Shown: positions 62,370 through 64,000 of the stretch, piece by piece
Layout of the letters: every line of letters begins with the position of its first letter
Numbering within the stretch: position 1 is the first letter of the stretch
Source of the DNA: Cenococcum geophilum 1.58
Lineage: Eukaryota > Ascomycota > Dothideomycetes > Gloniales > Gloniaceae
Length of the DNA stretch: 64,000 nucleotides
Assembly (NCBI GenBank): GCA_001692895.1
Contig: KV748230.1
Span: forward strand, 930,001-994,000
Reading direction: 5' to 3'
Made by a program: the position numbers and the translations under genes
Notes under the pieces: model-generated
Database searches by the model: none
What the model saw: the letters and a program-made list of their open reading frames with translations, nothing else
Told to the model about the DNA's origin: nothing

Positions 62370-62617
62370 TTGTTGGGGTGCTAAGATCCTAGAGGCCTTT
62401 TACTAGGATTTTAATTTTCCTAATTGTCCTAGTCGTCCTAATAGGCTCCTAATAGGCTCCTGCTAGGAGCTACTAGGATCTTAATCGTCCTAATTGTCCT
62501 AATAGGCTCCTATTAGGATCTTTGATTTTCCTAATCGTTCTGTTAGGCTCCTAATAGAAAACTAGTATTTCCTAATTGTCCTATTAGGTTCTTGGCAGGA
62601 TACCCCTTAAAGCAACA
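62370..62617 (+). repeat. Probable 3' LTR of element E (248 bp)
   Basis: It begins TGTTGGGGTGCTAAG and ends CTTAAAGCAACA. Inside are short repeats of cctaattgtcctaataggctcc. The assignment rests on TG...CA ends and position after pol; the 5' partner was not found. Confidence 0.55.
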
Positions 62618-62649
62618 CCCTATGTATACCCCTTAAGCTATATTACTAA

Positions 62650-63066
62650 GGCTCTGTATAAGGCTCTATATAAAGCTCTACACGAAGCTCTATATAAAGC
62701 TCTATATAAAGCTTTATATAAAGCTCTGCACAAAGCTCTATATAAAGCTCTGTATAAAGCTCTATACGGGGCTCTACATAAAGCTCTATACAAAGCTCTA
62801 TACAAAGCTCTAAACGAAGCTCTATATAAAGCTTTATATAAGGCTCTATACGAGACTCTATATAAAGCTCTACGTATAGAGGCTCTATATAAGCTTCTGC
62901 ACGAGCTTCTATACGAAGCTCTATACGAAGCTCTATATAAAGCTCTATATAAAGCTCTGTATAAAGCTCTATATAAAGCTCTATACGAAGCTCTATATAT
63001 AAAGGCTCTGCACAAGGCTCTGCGCGAAGCTCTACGTATAAAGGCTCTACATGAAGCTTTATATAA
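62650..63066. repeat. 12-bp array, more mutated copy (about 34 units)
   Basis: gctctatataaa/gctctatacgaa/gctctgcacaaa 12-mers, homologous to the arrays at 4.79 and 15.69 kb. The 141- and 143-codon minus frames here are repeat artefacts. Confidence 0.95.
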
Positions 63067-63300
63067 CACATATTACTATTAGGTCCCCGCTATATTCCTA
63101 ATAGCCTATACGTACCTCTGCCAAGTTACCCCTTAATAGCTACCTTATTTTTTACCCTTCCTTATATCCTCCCTACCTTAAGAGGCACTAGAACGGCAGC
63201 CAGTAAAGGACCGTTACTAGAACTAAACGACCGTTACCGGAACCAGACGACCGTTGCTAGAATGAGATAACCGTCCTAAAGCTAGACGACCGTTTAAACA
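63067..63300. repeat. Second copy of spacer and 20-bp array
   Basis: The spacer (ggtccccgctatattccta, cgtacctctgccaagtta, cttattttttacccttcctta) is followed by about five decayed 20-mers (gaccgttactagaact...). Same order and strand as 5189-5597. Confidence 0.85.
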
Positions 63301-64000
63301 ACTAGCCAGTAAACACCACAAACGATTTAATTAATTAATCGATCGAATTAAACTAGAGCTTTAATATCGGCCCATTACCAAATCGAATTAAGGCCTCCTA
63401 GGGAGGCACCCTAGATAACTACCGTTTAAACATACAGCTAGCGAACGGCTATAGAGAACGATTTGAATCAATTAGAGCCTTTAATTAGGCCGACTCCTCC
63501 CCTAAATTAAACCAAACACTAACGTAGGTAGGTAGGCAGGTAGGCAGGCAGGTAAGTAGGTAGGTAGGAGAGGACCGTCGCCAGAACTAGAGACCATCGC
63601 CAGAACTAGACAATAATTGCCCAAACAACCAGCCAGCGAACACCACAATTAATTTAATCGATCGATCAAATCGAACCAGAGCCTCGATATTATCTATTAC
63701 CGAATTAAATCAAATTAAGGCCTCTTAGGGAGGCACCCTAGACGACCACCATTTAAATATATAGCCAGCGAACGCCTACAGAGAATGATTCGAATTAATA
63801 TAATCAATCGCAATCAAATTAATACGATTAATTAACCAATCGAATTAAGCAGAGCCTTTAATTGGGCCGACCTCTCCCCCGAATTACAGATATAGACAGG
63901 TAGGTATAGATAAGTGGGCATGACAGGCATAGATAGGTAGGTATAGACAGGTAGGTACAAACAGGTAGGTATAGACAGGTAGGCACGAATAGGTAGGACG
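63300..64000. repeat. Higher-order repeat of about 320 bp with AGGT/AGGC runs
   Basis: Two copies (about 63298-63505 and 63622-63890) share ccagc(c)agYRaacaccacaa, aaggcctcYtagggaggcaccctaga, gccagcgaacg-cta-agagaa and agagcctttaattRggccgac. They are separated by an AGGT/AGGC run and two 20-mers (63520-63615). A further AGGT-type run (63890-64000) leaves the window. Confidence 0.85.

Larger units (their letters stand above)
57140..62617 (+). mobile_element. Ty3/Gypsy chromovirus E (5' LTR not identified)
   Basis: The coding order gag, protease, RT, RNase H, integrase, chromodomain is on the + strand, followed by a probable 3' LTR at 62370-62617. It is distinct from the A/B and C families in LTR and in protein sequence. 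Decay is by TAA/TAG stops and Asp-to-Asn, Cys/His-to-Tyr changes. Confidence 0.85.

Noticed and set aside
62638-63071. Minus-strand 141- and 143-codon frames
   Set aside because: Same artefact of the 12-bp array.

Overview
The window looks like an AT-rich, gene-poor block from a filamentous ascomycete (Pezizomycotina), most likely a heavily RIP-mutated (repeat-induced point mutation) heterochromatic or subtelomeric region. CpA/TpG is scarce, TpA is abundant and CpG survives. Wherever an ancient reading frame can be recognised it runs for hundreds of codons interrupted almost only by TAA and TAG at former CAA/CAG (Gln) or TGG (Trp) codons, and catalytic Asp codons have become Asn. The species cannot be named from the sequence. 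No gene here looks intact; everything below is a relic, a mobile element or a tandem repeat.

Layout. 1-4548: 3' part of a Ty3/Gypsy chromovirus (element A, + strand) with its 421-bp 3' LTR. It is interrupted in integrase by an un-mutated 184-bp solo LTR with a perfect GTATC target duplication. 4549-6300: simple and minisatellite arrays (a 38-bp-class palindromic repeat, a 12-bp array, a 20-bp array, GATC and AGGC runs, a 30-bp array). 6300-16000: fragmentary coding relics of unknown identity on both strands, including a 1.8-kb + frame at 13.6-15.4 kb and an un-mutated island at 13.27-13.53 kb; a decayed 12-bp array lies at 15.7-16.0 kb. 16.0-22.2 kb: a minus-strand relic of unknown function. 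22.2-22.5 kb: a 7-bp array.

The centrepiece is 23.2-45.7 kb. A fungal AAA-family ATPase pseudogene (DUF7025-like N-terminal domain plus AAA domain, with at least three recognisable introns) is split by a Ty1/Copia element (D, 24969-45312, minus strand, target duplication ATTAT). D is split by a Gypsy chromovirus (B, 28434-42661, + strand, TATAA), and B is split by another Gypsy chromovirus (C, 32680-39023, minus strand, ATAAA). All three target duplications are perfect, and removing D restores the ATPase reading frame exactly. B and A are the same family.

46.3-48.1 kb: a + strand relic of unknown function containing a further un-mutated segment. 48.2-53.9 kb: minus-strand relics. 54.1-54.6 kb: a GC-richer island encoding a Pro/Ala/Thr-rich stretch. 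57.1-62.6 kb: a third Gypsy chromovirus (E, + strand: gag, protease, RT, integrase, chromodomain) with a probable 3' LTR. 62.65-64 kb: a second, more mutated copy of the composite tandem-repeat module seen at 4.8-5.85 kb.

None of these elements can be autonomous now. The relative insertion order is AAA gene, then D, then B, then C. The un-mutated 184-bp LTR is either younger than the mutation process or too short to have been targeted by it.
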